Positions 40,730 through 52,271 of a DNA stretch of 64,000 nt are shown piece after piece (within the stretch, counting starts at the first letter, position 1; every line of letters starts with the position of its first letter). A program made the position numbers and the translations under genes. The notes beneath the pieces were generated by a model. The model was given only the letters and a program-made list of their open reading frames with translations, had not been told where the DNA came from and ran no database searches. The DNA comes from Hyposmocoma kahamanoa (Eukaryota > Arthropoda > Insecta > Lepidoptera > Cosmopterigidae), in NCBI RefSeq assembly GCF_003589595.1, contig NW_020654748.1, positions 6,378,902 through 6,442,901 on the forward strand, given 5' to 3'.

Positions 40730-43228
40730 ATGAATTTCAGTATGAATGTATCATACTGAAATGGCTTATAGCACAGCTTAAGACTGTTCCAAAAAAAAAT
40801 GCAAATAAAAATCTATCCCATGTACTACCTAAGGAATGTTTTTTTTCTTAAAAGTTAATTATTTTTACCTTATTTTAGATTTTTGTGCACTATGACTACA
40901 AATGAATGAATTTATTTGGTTTTTTGGTGTCATAATATTCTACGTTAACTGTGTCCTTAGATAAGCAGTAAATGGTATGACTAAGTAATGTACATTTAAA
41001 AAAAAAGTTTAACTTCATTTTTCAGAGAAAAAAAATATTTTTTACGAAGTTATGTTGTTATATAAAAAGTATGAAAACCTGTGTGGTCAAGTACTCTAAA
41101 ATAATGTAGGTTTAATGAGGATTTCAAAATAGTATCATTTCTTATTGTATCTAATGTAAATATGAAATTATTGCTATTAATTTACAAAAGGAGTTTAAAT
41201 AACTATGTTTGCAAAATTGGACCGTTTCTTGTCCTGAATTGTACATTGGTCAATGGGGTTTCATAAAAAAAAACATTATTAAACATAAATAAAACTTTAT
41301 TTCTGATATTTACAGTAAATGTTCAAATTCGTTTGCCACCGGCTATGATGCAGGCTCTACATCGACGAATAAAAGCTCTATTAAGCAGCCGTGTATAGCG
41401 CGTTCACAAATTTTTAATGCGGCCGCACGGACGCGTCTACGTAAGTCTTCCAAGGATCGGATCGGTTTGCTGTACACTTCTTCTTTAAGGCAGCCCCATT
41501 AAAAAAAATCCAGTGGATTTAGATCCGGTGAACGCGGAGGCCATAAAATTGGCCCCAGACGACCAATCCACCTATTTGGGAAAGTCGCATTTAAATATGT
41601 ACGAACAGAAACAGCATAGTGCGCAGGACAACCGTCATTTTGGAACCAATGGAATTCCTTCAGCTCTTCAGGCACGTCTTCCATTAAAATAGGCAGATCA
41701 TTTTGTAGGAACTCCAAATAACTTTGGCCAGTAAGAGTCTCCGGTAGTTCAAATGGTCCTATTAATTTTTCCATTTAATATTCCCGTCCAATAATTTATT
41801 TTAAATTGGTACTGTGATCGGTCTTCCCGCATAAGATGGGGGTTTTGCAGTTGCCAGCTATGAAGGTTGTGTAAATTTAAGTAGCCGTCTCTTTTAAGTG
41901 TTGATTCATCGCTCCATAGAATTTTGTTAAAAAACTGGGGGTCTTCCTCTATCTTGGCCAGCATTTGTCGGCAAAAACGCAATCTTAAATTGTAATCTCT
42001 GGGTAGGAGAGTTTGCACGCGTGGGACATGGTATGGATAAAACTTATGTTTCTTTAAAATATCGTGCACAGTCGATTTTCCAATTCCCGTGTGTCGTTTT
42101 ATTGCTCTCGTCGACGTGGAAGGATCTTGACGAATTTCTTCAAGAACCATCTCTTCATATTCATCACGAGGTGCTCTTCCAGCGCTAGTGCCACCAACAC
42201 CACTACCAGGCATTCTTCCTTCTGAGTAATATTGGTGGACTCTTATAAATACGGCATTAGATGGGTGACGTGCGTTAGGGTATCTTTCTCTGTAAAGAGC
42301 TTCAGCTGCTCTTGAGCTGGTACCGCATTCCCCATAAATAATATGCATGTTTGCATATTCTTGTGGCGTATACTGAGTACGTGGCATTTTTAGTCACAGA
42401 CACAAAATACCTGTTCAGTCCAGAAACAAGCCAAGTCGTCGCAAATATCACCAAACAAAAAAGTCCAAATCAGTAAGCAAAACTATAGTCCAGTAAAATA
42501 GCCAGTTCGTAGTTGACCACTGATTGAAAGCAAATCGCAAAGGAACAGAAAACACGTGCAAAACCGAACAAATCGAATGATGCACTAAATCCTTTTCGTT
42601 TTTTTTTACATTTGCAGTTAATTGTCACTCCTTGCCTCTGGTCCAACTCTGACCATTCTTATCATATGAACAAAAGACAGGCGAAATGTGGCTATCGTGC
42701 AGATGGCAAATAACGGTCACACGTGGTAATTTAAAGACAACAATTGAAAAATTACTTTGATTGGATTTTTGCATAATTTTGCTGTAAATAAGTTTTAAAG
42801 AAAGTTTTATTAATGCCTAATATTATTTTTTATCAAAACTCAATAGTCAAGATCAATTCAGGATAAGAAATGTTCCAATTTTGCAAACATAGTTTTTTAG
42901 TAAAATTTACTCCGTTTGCACATTAATAGCAATAATTTCATATTTACATTAGATACAATGAGAAATGATACCATTTTGGAATCCTCATTAAACCTATATT
43001 CTTTTAAAGTACTTGGCCATACAGGTTTTCGTACTTTTTTTTTACACAGAAGGCGCGTAAACTTCGTAAAAAATAATTTTTTTCTTTGAAAAATGAAGTT
43101 AAACTTTTTTAAAAACATTCCTTAGGTACTACATGGGATAATTTTTTTTTTGCATTTTTTTTAACAGTCTTAAGCTGTGCTATAAGCCATTTCAGTATGA
43201 TACATTCATTACCGGACACCCTGTATAA
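40730..43228 (-). mobile_element. Tc1/mariner-superfamily transposon with long inverted repeats (DD41D)
   Basis: About 2.5 kb inserted in a family A repeat. The arms run about 40735-41250 and 42835-43213 and match each other inverted: CAGTATGAATGTATCATACT GAAATGGC, CTTAAGCTGTGCTATAAGCC, CCATGTAGTACCTAAGGAAT, TACACAGG..TTTTCATAC and TTTGCAAAATTGGA all occur on both sides. The right tip is TATACAGGGTGTCCGGTAAT (reversed), typical of this superfamily. The left tip has lost its ACAGGGTGTCC, so one end is truncated. Insertion lies at the TA of the A repeat's CAGTAATG. Confidence 0.8.
41370..42387 (-). pseudogene. DD41D transposase with N-terminal DUF4817-like helix-turn-helix domain
   Basis: Starts at ATG 42387 (MPRTQYTPQEYANMHIIYGE), an N-terminal helix-turn-helix of the kind often annotated DUF4817 in insect transposase-like proteins. 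A second winged-helix part follows (STSTRAIKRHTGIGKSTVHD). The first catalytic Asp is in ILWSDEST. A one-base frameshift near 41760 moves the frame to 41774-41499, which holds the second Asp in FQNDGCPAHYA and the third in SPDLNPLDFF. I count 41 residues between those two Asp, hence DD41D. An in-frame TAA (usual codon Leu) follows LDFF; beyond it WGCLKEEVYSKPIRSLEDLR runs to a natural-looking stop at about 41370. Only two lesions, so it is a relatively young copy. Confidence 0.85.
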
Positions 43229-43318
43229 TAATGTGAGCATTACTGCTTGGTAGCAGAAATAGGTAAGGTAGCAGTACTTCATTGGACAAACTCATTCACA
43301 AGGAGCTCTACTGCTACG
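43229..43318 (-). repeat. Family A repeat, right half, split by DD41D transposon
   Basis: TAATGTGAGCATTACTGCTT to AGGAGCTCTACTGCTAC; it completes the copy begun at 40536. Confidence 0.85.
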
Positions 43319-43584
43319 AAATTGCACAATGCATGCATAATTTGGTTGCCAGCTACATCTATCCTTGAAAACTCATTTTGAGTATCTTCAGCTAATTGAA
43401 GAATTATAAAACGTATATAAATCTTAATTTTACTTCTAATTAAGATTTATTACGTATTGCGTTCCAGTCAATATATTTACAAAAATGTGGAAATAACTGA
43501 ACGTTTATAACCCAATTACTAAAGGAAGATTGAATTCTTATTATATGTATTTACATTTTTCTCTCTTATTTAAGCATAAAACTG

Positions 43585-44045
43585 GAGAATTTGATGGCTC
43601 TTTTGCCGGGCATCACGCACCTAGACAAGTCATCTGTCAGCTTATTGGGTGCACCAATTTTCCTGAGGGTGTCAGTTCTGCTCTTCAAACTAAAAGACTG
43701 GCACTTTTAACAGTACGTGAACATTTGACGCATCTGTCGGCGCATGTTGTGCTCGTCTTGTTGCGTAATTGTTTTTGTATGCCCCGCATGACATACATTT
43801 TAACGACATATCCTACGAGGCTTTTTCTTTTTTTTTTTCTTGTGCCATTCTTGGCTTCCTCTTATGGCTCTGTGGATCTCGTTGCTCACATTTTAGCATA
43901 TGATGGCAGCGGAATTCACGTGCCATTCCAGTTAAAGACTCTTGCAAGGTGGTCAAGCCTTTGCCCGAGTGACGAACGCTCAGGCAATAACTGTTTGAAA
44001 CTTTTAACGTTTAACTGTTTGGCGTTTTGGCGTTGGGTATAGTTC
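43585..44045 (+). pseudogene. LINE reverse transcriptase remnant (C-terminal part)
   Basis: Within the 170-codon plus frame I read APRQVICQLIGCTNFPEGVS, AHVVLVLLRNCFCMPRMTYI and, after a T-rich run, VPFLASSYGSVDLV. These fit a common arthropod LINE ORF2: 'LLGAPlfp..ld..l', 'LsaH.alfLLrNCfsmPrl.YlLr..P' and 'aflASv.gs..Lv'. The stretch between 'TTYP' and 'VPFLAS' is much shorter than usual, so about 50 residues are missing. The ATG at 43530 is not the natural start. The palm motif is absent. Function is lost. Confidence 0.6.
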
Positions 44046-44410
44046 AGAAAGAGTGAGGCGGTACGTCTTCCTTGTCTAAGCAACTTACCCAAAAAGTCCC
44101 CTCTCTCCGACCATGCCCAGTTTGAGCTGTCGTGACGTGACATTTGCAAACAAAGAAATCATAATCGAGACTAGTTAAAATTATTAGTAGGGAGCCTAGT
44201 AAATCGTTTATCTAATAAATTACGTTTGAAATGGTAGCTGGCTCCAACATATATATTATTTTAATAACGGATATGTAAAGTTATATATTGTACACTAATG
44301 TTTCAAATTGTTTCTTAAAATTTGTAATTTATTTTGTGGTACAATAAAGTGTTTGAATAAATAAATAAAAAATATGTAAGTATTTATAATAATAAAAAAT
44401 TATTCAAAAA

Positions 44411-44514
44411 ATGGAAATGGATGCGTCAAGCCGAGAACAGGGCGAAATGGCGTGCATTAGGGGAGGCCTATGTCCAGCAGTGGACTGCAATAGGCTGATG
44501 ATGATGATGATGAT
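44411..44514 (+). pseudogene. LINE (RTE-like) 3' terminus with (GAT)n tail
   Basis: Reads KWMRQAENRAKWRALG, then the nucleotide block GGCCTATGTCCAGCAGTGGA and CTGCAATAGGCTGATGATGA. Both the peptide ('W...A.dR..Wr.lgeayvqqWt.ig') and the trailing GAT repeats are typical of a common lepidopteran LINE 3' end. Confidence 0.7.
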
Positions 44515-45037
44515 TCAAAAAATGCTTCGAACCTAAAACAAGAGTACGTATAATGGATACTTTCCCCGTACCGTCTAATTTCCATCGAATATGTTTTGAC
44601 ATAGGAAATTTAATTAAAAATTGCCCTGCATTCAAATTAGATCAAACCTCACGATAACGACCTGGGGGAGAGTTGGAGAGCCCTAGCTAGTTACACTAAT
44701 TAAATTTATACGTTCCCATACTAAATGCATCCCCGCACCCCACGCCCTGAACTAACATCAAGTTTTCAATTAGAAACTTGATCGATCATCACTGGGAACA
44801 TACATACATAATATGTTAATCTACGTACACCCACAAGTGTTAAATTAATTTGCAGCCCCAAAAAGCGATTGGAACTTGAATCCTTGATAAATCCTTATAA
44901 TAACAGTAAACGGAAACATCATGCTATATCTCCCTCTCGGCTTTATCTTGATTACTAACTTAATCTTCATAAATTGCTTTCTTCCTCGTCAGAAAAATGA
45001 AACTTTTTAGTATTCTTAGAAAATTTTCTGTTATGTA
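44515..45037. other. Unrecognised sequence
   Basis: Nothing recognised. Confidence 0.4.
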
Positions 45038-45040
45038 TTA

Positions 45041-45220
45041 GAGCGATTACACATGGCAATTTTTAGCAGCGATGCAAATGCGATGCAGTAGCGATACAGT
45101 CGCTAATCGTCTACCTTTACACACCTTGCGCTCGATTCTAAGCAGCGATGCAAGCGCGCGACTGCATCGATACAAACGGGTGATTGTATAACTGCTAAAA
45201 CTCACCGTATGTAATTACTC
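45041..45220. mobile_element. MITE M1 (TTA target duplication)
   Basis: 180 bp between TTA at 45038-45040 and 45221-45223. Ends GAGCGATTACACATGGCAAT and (reversed) GAGTAATTACATACGGTGAG. GCGATGCAA motifs inside, shared with 23907-24172. Confidence 0.7.
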
Positions 45221-45223
45221 TTA

Positions 45224-46930
45224 CTTAAAAATCATTTTCGTAACTCTCGAAATTATATTAACATTGTGTTTTTTGTACATAAATGGTATAATACAGATTC
45301 TGAAAATTAAAAGCCGTGACTGTGGAACCTGTAAAGGGCCCGAAACTTTGGCTTGTTTGAATATTGTAACCTTATATACCGGTTTGATAGAAATTGTTTG
45401 AATTTATTCCGTAATACAAGTACCAAATGTGACAAATTAATTACAAATTATGGGTTGTACATAAACTGATAAATGAAACAAGTGGATAGCCCATCAATCA
45501 TCATCAAGTCCTAACTTGAGCATTGAGTAGAGTTCTGGAATACGACCCTCAGATTCGAAAATATAGTTTGATGTCCATGGTGTAACTGAACTTGATAGAT
45601 ACCAACGATATCCATGTAGTACAAGCGTACTAGATGCAGCGTTCCATACACACGTTGTGTTTCACTGATGTATCGTGAAGACACAACACTTCAATATCAT
45701 AGATTAATAAGCAACGGAGTGTTCTGACTACTCAAGCACAGTAGAAATAATATTAATTCCCCCAGGGAATCGTAGCAGGGTTTTCAAAAGGACGGAGGGG
45801 ATTAAAATAGTTATTTATGGTTACCATATATAAACTTAAAAATATAAAAAGACAAAGGCTGTACGGTCTAAAGATCTTTGCCTTTCCGCAAGGAAAGTAC
45901 ACAACATAACATCAATAATTTTAACAACTCGACTGTATTTTTTTACTAACTTTGTTGTTCTGTTTAGTAATAATATAATAATTATAAATAGAAGCGGAAG
46001 GCCCCTGGATCAAAGCAAAATGAAATGTATTGTGCAACTAATAGCGACTTTGCCTGGGGCCTTACATTAATTCCCCAAATATGGATAAATGTCATTGGTA
46101 ATTATTTGCCTCTCTATCTCATTCTCAATAAGTATAGACTATCACGTCTGTCCACGGTAATACGGTACAGATACTCTTTGGCAAAATTCAACACTAAAAC
46201 AAAACATTATCACTATTGATAGTGTTTTGTTTGGAACATGTAGTACCTGTGAATGTACTTGTGAACAGATAGAAGTCGTTGATAGATACTGATATAATCT
46301 AAAAATAGTAAACTAACATATTTTTTCCTCCTTTAGCCTTTCGGGAAAATTTTTCTCAAGTGAAACAACCCTTTTACAATACCTCTACATAAGAAGTGTT
46401 TACCAGTAAATATATCCTTTTATCATATTGCTGCGTCTAAAATTCCAAGAAATCTGAAATAATCTCGCCTGTAAGTTTTGTTTGTTCACGCAACCGTATG
46501 CGGTATGATATCCACTTCTCTGCAAGGAAAAAAAAGAATGATGTACCTAAATAAAATATAGCAAGATTTACCCTGGGCGAGCCACCCGCGTCGTGACAAA
46601 AATAGAAAATATCTGATATAACCGGCCTAACATAACATCTCTCATGTGATGACAGCGAAATGACTACAGTAACAAACATAATACACACACGCATATTGGA
46701 ATTCGGAAACGTTATGACGTGCCGTCATCGAAAGCGCCTAAACTATACCAGTGAGAAAGTAAAAATTCGAATTTCAAACCAATATGTGAACCCATTAGGA
46801 ATACGTCAAAGTCGAATTTAGTCGTCGAGCATATGATTTAGTTAATGCAGTTATGCCGCAGAATGCTAATTTCGCGCAGTGAAAATCGCAAACGCGTGAT
46901 AAGTTATGTAATACCATTAAGTATGTTGTT
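45224..46930. other. Long unrecognised stretch
   Basis: The 64-codon plus frame at 46025-46219 and the 85-codon minus frame at 46437-46694 lack recognisable domains. No repeats of the families seen elsewhere. Confidence 0.4.
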
Positions 46931-47100
46931 TTAACCGACTTCAAAAAAGGAGGAGGTTCTTAATTCAACTGTATTTTTTGTGTGTGCGATTTAGATGATT
47001 CTTTTTTGTTGGACAGAGCTTAGGGTACCTCGGTATTGGTCACATTTAAATTTAAAGACAATATTCCTTCTCGAAGGGTGGCAAACTAGGGGATGAAACT
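46931..47100 (+). repeat. Family F repeat, 5' part
   Basis: TTTTAACCGACTTCAAAAAA then GGAGGAGGTTCTT, and later GGCAAACTAGGGGATGAAAC. The terminal GAGGTCGGTT is missing. Confidence 0.75.
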
Positions 47101-47170
47101 GGGTTCGTGCACTTTCCATTAACCAACTGCAATAAAGCTTGGCAAATAGATGTAATTGTGTGTGCGCGTG

Positions 47171-47208
47171 GGTGCGTGTGCGTGTGCGTGTGCGTGTGCG
47201 TGTGCGTG
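47171..47208. repeat. (GTGTGC)n microsatellite at assembly gap
   Basis: About six GTGTGC units running directly into the Ns, so the true length is unknown. The reading frames across it are artefacts. Confidence 0.9.
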
Positions 47209-47218
47209 NNNNNNNNNN
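47209..47218. other. Assembly gap (10 N)
   Basis: Ten Ns. A fixed 10-N run usually marks a scaffold gap of unknown size; here it follows a microsatellite. Confidence 0.95.
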
Positions 47219-47644
47219 TGTTCCTCTGTTGTTTTGTTTATATGCGTGTCTGTGCTTTTACAATAAACAGTTTGCTTCTTTCTTTCTTCAATCTATGTAC
47301 GTACTCGTACAATCTACAATATTCAAATCGAAAATTGTAAACATAAAATCAAACAGCTACTGAAGCTTCTAAAAAACACTTCTTGTATAAAGAGGAAACA
47401 AACAGTTAGATTGTTTACATTACACTAAAAAATAAATAGCTTCACAAGTACCCATATGACATCTGTTAATTTAATGCTTGTTTAAAAATATCTGTACCCG
47501 TGATGATCTCTGAGGCCACTCCTACTCCATATGGTGTGAGCGGAAGAAACAAATCAAACACTTTCCGAAGCGTGACAAAATGAGCTTTAGACCGACGGCA
47601 CAAAGGAGGCGTGAAATCGGTTTTAAATAGACATCTGAAGCTCT

Positions 47645-48588
47645 AAACAGGATGTTTTTTAAAAGTTTCAGACTTGCTGTTTACCAGATTTTGTGCCAAA
47701 GGCTGCAGTTTGGTCTTTTTGTGTACAGAAACTTCCTTCAAATAACAAACCGAGAACACTGCAAAGCAAAGTTTGTTAAAAAAAATAAAACTTTTTGCAC
47801 TTGAGTCAATGCTGTTAAGTACACAGGTATAGTAACCTAAGTTATCTTTGAGTAAAATTTTTAGACTTATTATTTTCTCAAAGAAACCGTTCATACTAAT
47901 ATCATTAACGCTTTTCCCGTTATGAAATTGTAACCTATCAATGTAACAAGAATACATCAGTAAAAATATATGTGTCATGAATTTTACCTGTGTTAAATTA
48001 ACACTTAGCACCTATGTAAAAAGATGTCAATTTGAATTTTTCAAATACGTTCCATTATTGGATTTTTCATAAACTGCTCTTCGACTCGAACACATGCATT
48101 GTTTTCGTCCTGTCTTTTTTGGCTTGTCTTTTTTAAAATTGAGCTTCAAATTCTTTGCCCCCTGTACAAAATATGTAAGCGATCTGAGAAAGGTTCACAC
48201 ACTGATACTACGTGTTGTGTTGTGACAAACGACGCTATCGGAGTCCCAAGTGAACTCCTCGAAACGAAACACCGTTCACCACTTCTAATACGGGTTAATT
48301 TATTTGTACCTTTTAAAGAGTCAGATGGTACTGTGTTGTGGCCTGTGATGAAGTTTCAAAAGTAAAATAAATTATGCGAAATCACATCGTCGTTCCAGGG
48401 AGTATTTTTTTGGCTATGGAATGAGAACCCACGCAAACAAACAACTTTTATTATGGCATCTCCACCAAAATTGCGAAAAATGTTTTTATCGCGATTCCAG
48501 ATGCGTTGCCACATTAAAAATTGTATATTTTGATGATTTTAACTGTCTCTTGTAATTGTTCCGTCAGAAGCACCCTGTATAAAATAAT
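47645..48588. mobile_element. Possible non-autonomous Tc1/mariner-like element
   Basis: Left AAACAGGATGTTTTTTAAAA and right (reversed) TACAGGGTGCTTCTGACGG resemble the ACAGGGTG.. ends of insect Tc1/mariner elements and point inward about 0.94 kb apart. The frames inside (122 codons minus at 47643-48011, 88 codons plus at 48099-48365) match nothing I know. This is a weak call based on about 10 terminal bases. Confidence 0.25.
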
Positions 48589-48984
48589 ATCGTTTATAAT
48601 TCCATATTCCGAGTAAACAATTTATATCCTGCGAAATTCAACTCAATATGGCAAAGTTATTGAAGTTAATTAGAAATACCGATGTAAGTTACACTGTGTT
48701 CTGATTTAGCATTATTGCAACGTGCCGCTGAGCTAGCCGGTCGATTGTGTAAACTTTATCGTGGCTGCATGTTGTTCGTGTAAATATATCCTAAGTTCGT
48801 GTAGATAGGCTTAACATGAAGATATTGTAAAGTATGTTTTTATACAATATAGCAGCTGAAAATTTATCACAAGAACGGTTGCCTACTTAGTTGGAGGTTT
48901 TGGATTAGATATCACCAAAAACTGCATCATTGAGTCTTTTCGATTCAAGTGTAGTTTATATTGTTAGTAAATATTACGTACTTA

Positions 48985-49300
48985 TACAGCTCAAAAGGTG
49001 ACAGAAAGACGTCATGATGAAACCCGTATAACTGAGGAGCAAAACATGCCAGGCTCAAATGGCATTGGGCGGGCCACATTGGCCGGATGCAACCCGAGAA
49101 GTGGGCGCACGTCATCACTCCATGGGTGCCCGAGGATAGACAGCGAGGGCGGAGACGGCCGAAATTGCGTTGATGGGACGATCTTGATGGAGGTGTGGCG
49201 GGAAATCACCAAAGACAGGGAGCAGTTGAGGATTTTGAAGAAAACCTGCGTTCAGCAGTGGAACACAAACGTAAAGCAGCCATGATGGATTGTAAAAAAA
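48985..49300 (+). pseudogene. LINE (RTE-like) ORF C-terminal remnant
   Basis: Across two frames the plus strand reads LKWHWAGHI-like nucleotide text (GGGCGGGCCACATTGGCCGG), then CCGAGAAGTGGGCGCACGTC, GGCGGAGACGGCCGAAATTG CG (GRRRPKLR) and GATGGGACGATCTTGATGG (W/R-DDLD). It finishes with the Q-Q-W-type end CGTTCAGCAGTGGAACACAA. The order 'WaGHiaRm...W...GRP..RW.DDl...' is the usual tail of RTE-type LINE proteins. Frameshifts separate the pieces. The 95-codon frame at 48998-49285 is in the wrong register for most of it. Confidence 0.6.
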
Positions 49301-49914
49301 ATTTGCAAAATTTTTATACAGAAGATAATTAAAATCAATTATAAGAAATTCTTAATAAAGAGTATTTAAGTAGTATGTGGCTGAATTGCAATAAAATTTC
49401 TGTTTAGATAACATTTTAAGCGAATGTTTTAATTTCGAACCTAAGTAACCTCCTTGCTTGAACTTGAACCTGACCTATATAAGGAAGTACGCCATGCCAC
49501 AAATTAAAAAACCTCCTTCCCGACCATGGCTATAATGGGTAGAGGGGCCCGAGGGTTTTATTTGGGGCATTATAGTCAAGTTAGCCACCATGCAATCGTA
49601 CTACCTATTTATGAGCGAGTGTGATGAAAAAGTTATTTATTAACGCGAAATCGGCTTGAGTTTCTCAGAAAACGCTGTATATCCACGCAATCGGAGACTA
49701 AAAGTTAGTTAAAAGAAATAAATTAATTAATTAAAGACGTTGAACAATTCGCTTCCGTTAGAACTGCAGGCGCGTAACGCACAACGTCTTATTTTTTCTT
49801 ATAACATAGACTTACCTAAAGCTTTTTCTGACCGGCTTAATGATGGTATGTGATAGTGGTGAATTCATTATGTGAAGTGCCCAATCCATGTCGGGTCAGT
49901 GTGATGGTCCAAAC
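49301..49914. other. Unrecognised sequence
   Basis: Nothing recognised. Confidence 0.4.
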
Positions 49915-49933
49915 CAGAGGTGCGCAAACTTTT
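49915..49933 (+). mobile_element. Possible hAT terminal inverted repeat (single end)
   Basis: CAGAGGTGCGCAAACTTTT has the form of many insect hAT element termini (CAGNGGT...CAAACT). I did not find the opposing end, so at most an element end survives. Confidence 0.3.
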
Positions 49934-50106
49934 GTATCTTGTAGATCATACACCTACATATTTTTCCTGTTTTAAGTAGACCCTGTGCTTTTTCTAGTGT
50001 TGAATTTTTCACAAATCTGCAAATCGCACATTGAAAACGATACCGTATAACTAAACGAAAAAGTCAACTTTTGGAAAATGGTACCTAATTAAAGTGTCTG
50101 TTTCAA

Positions 50107-50775
50107 AATCAAAATCACAATAATCTTTATTTCATAGGTAAGCGTTATTAAACTTGAAATCGTCACATTGTTTAATCGTCACAGTGTTTGGTAAACTCTA
50201 CTGCTCATTCGTAAGGCAGATTCCCATGAGAAGAATGAGCAAAAAACTCTAGGGATTGCCCTTTGTAAATAACATTTGTACACAGTCAACATTTACAATA
50301 TATTTGTTTGTTTTCAAATATCAGTCTCGATCGAGACTACCGCGTTACTACCACGGATTTTTGTCATTCAAGTACGCAGAAGTTGTGTAATAACATTTAG
50401 TATAAAGTTTTTGTTTCACTATAGTTTTAAACCTCGTGAATAGCAAATTTTGTATATCAACCCGAATCTTGTTATAGAAGCGTATACATTGCCATTTAAT
50501 TGAATTTGTGACTTTTCATAAAGACTTTACTTGTCATAAAGATTACTATTCCTCTTAACATAAATTACATTTTCATAAATGTACTGTGACTATTAATTTC
50601 CTTAAACTTATTTCTCAAAGATACTCTGGGGCCCAGATTGTAACGTGCCCTAATCGCACGTTTCTGCAGGACAAAGATTCTATTGATATCGGCGGCATTA
50701 CCCCAAAGCAAACTGCCGTATGTCATTAGACTGTGAAAGTAGCAACGAGCGAAATGTTTTTCATAGCTAAGACAG
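50107..50775 (-). pseudogene. LINE ORF2 C-terminal remnant (Jockey-superfamily)
   Basis: On the minus strand, from about 50755 downward, the frame reads SLMTYGSLLWGNAADINRIF, then VLQKRAIRARYNLGPRVSLR and NKFKEINSHS. 'yG.llWGnaad...if.LQKrAiRai..l...dslr..Fke' is the standard post-palm region of the common lepidopteran Jockey/CR1-type LINE. Downstream the frame decays. The segment at 50115-50275 (TTTATTTCATAGGTAAGCG, AGAATGAGCAAAAAACTCTA GGG) matches the 3' UTR often seen with such elements. It is a truncated, dead copy. Confidence 0.75.
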
Positions 50776-50867
50776 TGCTACTCGCTATTTAACTATAGTA
50801 AATATCGTAGTAGTTATCGCAAGTAACATAATAAAGCAAAGAAAACAAAATACTTTTTTTTTTAACA

Positions 50868-51111
50868 AGTCGTGTGCCTTGTGGTAAGCTACACACCTAT
50901 TGTATAACAATTGGAGTGCTACTCAGAGCTTTAAATCGCAAAGATCTGCGGGGCACTGCTGCTGTGCCCGTCACTCTGAGACATAAGTTGACAAGTCTTA
51001 CTCTTCAAAACCGGAACGCAGTAATGCTCACATTACTGCTTGGCGGAAAAATATGTAAGGTGGCAGTACTTTTCTGAACGAACTCTTTCACAAGGAGCTC
51101 TACTGCAACTA
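50868..51111 (-). repeat. Family A repeat beside segmental duplication
   Basis: AACAAGTCGTGTGCCTTGTG to AGGAGCTCTACTGCAAC. Its right part plus about 65 bp of flank (51020-51177) is repeated at 52272-52430, on the other side of the duplicated block. Confidence 0.85.
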
Positions 51112-51177
51112 AAAACTATTACTACTAGAGATTATTCTTCAACACAAAACACATAATTTAAATAAAATAATTACTTA
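51020..51177. repeat. About 158-bp direct repeat flanking the duplicated block, left copy
   Basis: From AATGCTCACATTACTGCTTG through GAGATTATTCTTCAACACAA to AAATAAAATAATTACTT. The right copy is at 52272-52430 and differs by a few indels. Confidence 0.85.
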
Positions 51178-51475
51178 TATCCTTAAGCAAGCAATATTTA
51201 AGGCGTGATTTTTTCCCATTACCATTCGAAATGGATCAGCTGATCAGACATTTTTATGACCTTTTTTTGTATATTGAATATGAGTTCTTTGGTAATTCCA
51301 ACGATAGATGAAATGATAATAGAAGATGATGAAGATAGAAACGATAGGATTGATACGGAATTAAATAATTTAAAATAATAAAAAACATAAATTATAACAA
51401 GAATATTAATAAATTAAAAAATACTTTTACAGCTTCACACATCTAGTAGGTACCTATATATCTACCTTTTAGTAG

Positions 51476-51711
51476 CAGGAAAGCTCCTCGTAAAAAGGTT
51501 CATCCACGGAAGAATTTCACTAAGTTAAAATTTTGAAGGATATTAAGGATGCTAGAGAAATTACAAGTACATTCCAACTTATGTTTCAGGGTGATGGGCG
51601 CTGTAGCACTGCGCCTCAGATCTTTGCGATTTAAAGCTCTGAGTGGCACTGCAACTGTTATGGATAGGCGTGTCGCTTACCATCAGGAGCACGACTTGTT
51701 CGTCTCATCAT
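51476..51711 (+). repeat. Family A repeat interrupted by MITE M2 (duplicate)
   Basis: Counterpart of 37568-37821. The tail resumes at 51934. Confidence 0.8.
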
Positions 51712-51714
51712 TTA

Positions 51715-51933
51715 GATTGATTACACACGGCACCGCGGCGGCGGCTTTATTGCCGCCGCGGGACCGCAACGTGATCAACTGAAATCATACATTACTAGAA
51801 AATTTCAAGTAAACGCCGTCGCCGCAGTGCGCGTATGAAAGTTTGTAAACAAACGCTAGGGCGACTACAACTACGACGCCGCAGCGACCGCGGTGCCGCG
51901 CCGCTGTTGTTACGGCGCCGCGTGTAATCAGGC
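51715..51933. mobile_element. MITE M2 (duplicate)
   Basis: Counterpart of 37825-38043, bounded by TTA at 51712-51714 and 51934-51936. It arose by the segmental duplication and not by a second insertion. Confidence 0.75.
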
Positions 51934-52271
51934 TTAGTATCATAAAAGAAAATCTAGTTATTGCCGATCTGTGTAGACTACGTTTGCGCGAATGCACAAT
52001 ACTCTTGCCCAGTATGTTATGCTGGTTGAGTCAAACCTACCCACCTCTTAAAAATGCCATACTTACCTACTTATATTACAAACATTTTATGCATCTAGCG
52101 CTTGTCGTGTGACGTAAATATTGTTTAGTGCTTATATAATGTTATTATATTAAAGTTTATTAAAGTGAACGCAGTACATAACAGCAAAAAGGCAAACTAG
52201 ATTTCTACTGAAAGCATAATATCGATTCTTAGATTTAGCGATTGTTACACGTTGTAAAAAAAATAATGCAT

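Noticed and set aside
47107..47363. Two frames across the N gap
   Set aside because: They consist of microsatellite translation and undefined residues.
47643..48011. 122-codon minus frame
   Set aside because: The longest unexplained frame, but with no motif, no convincing start context and a skewed AT composition. Left as part of a weak candidate element.
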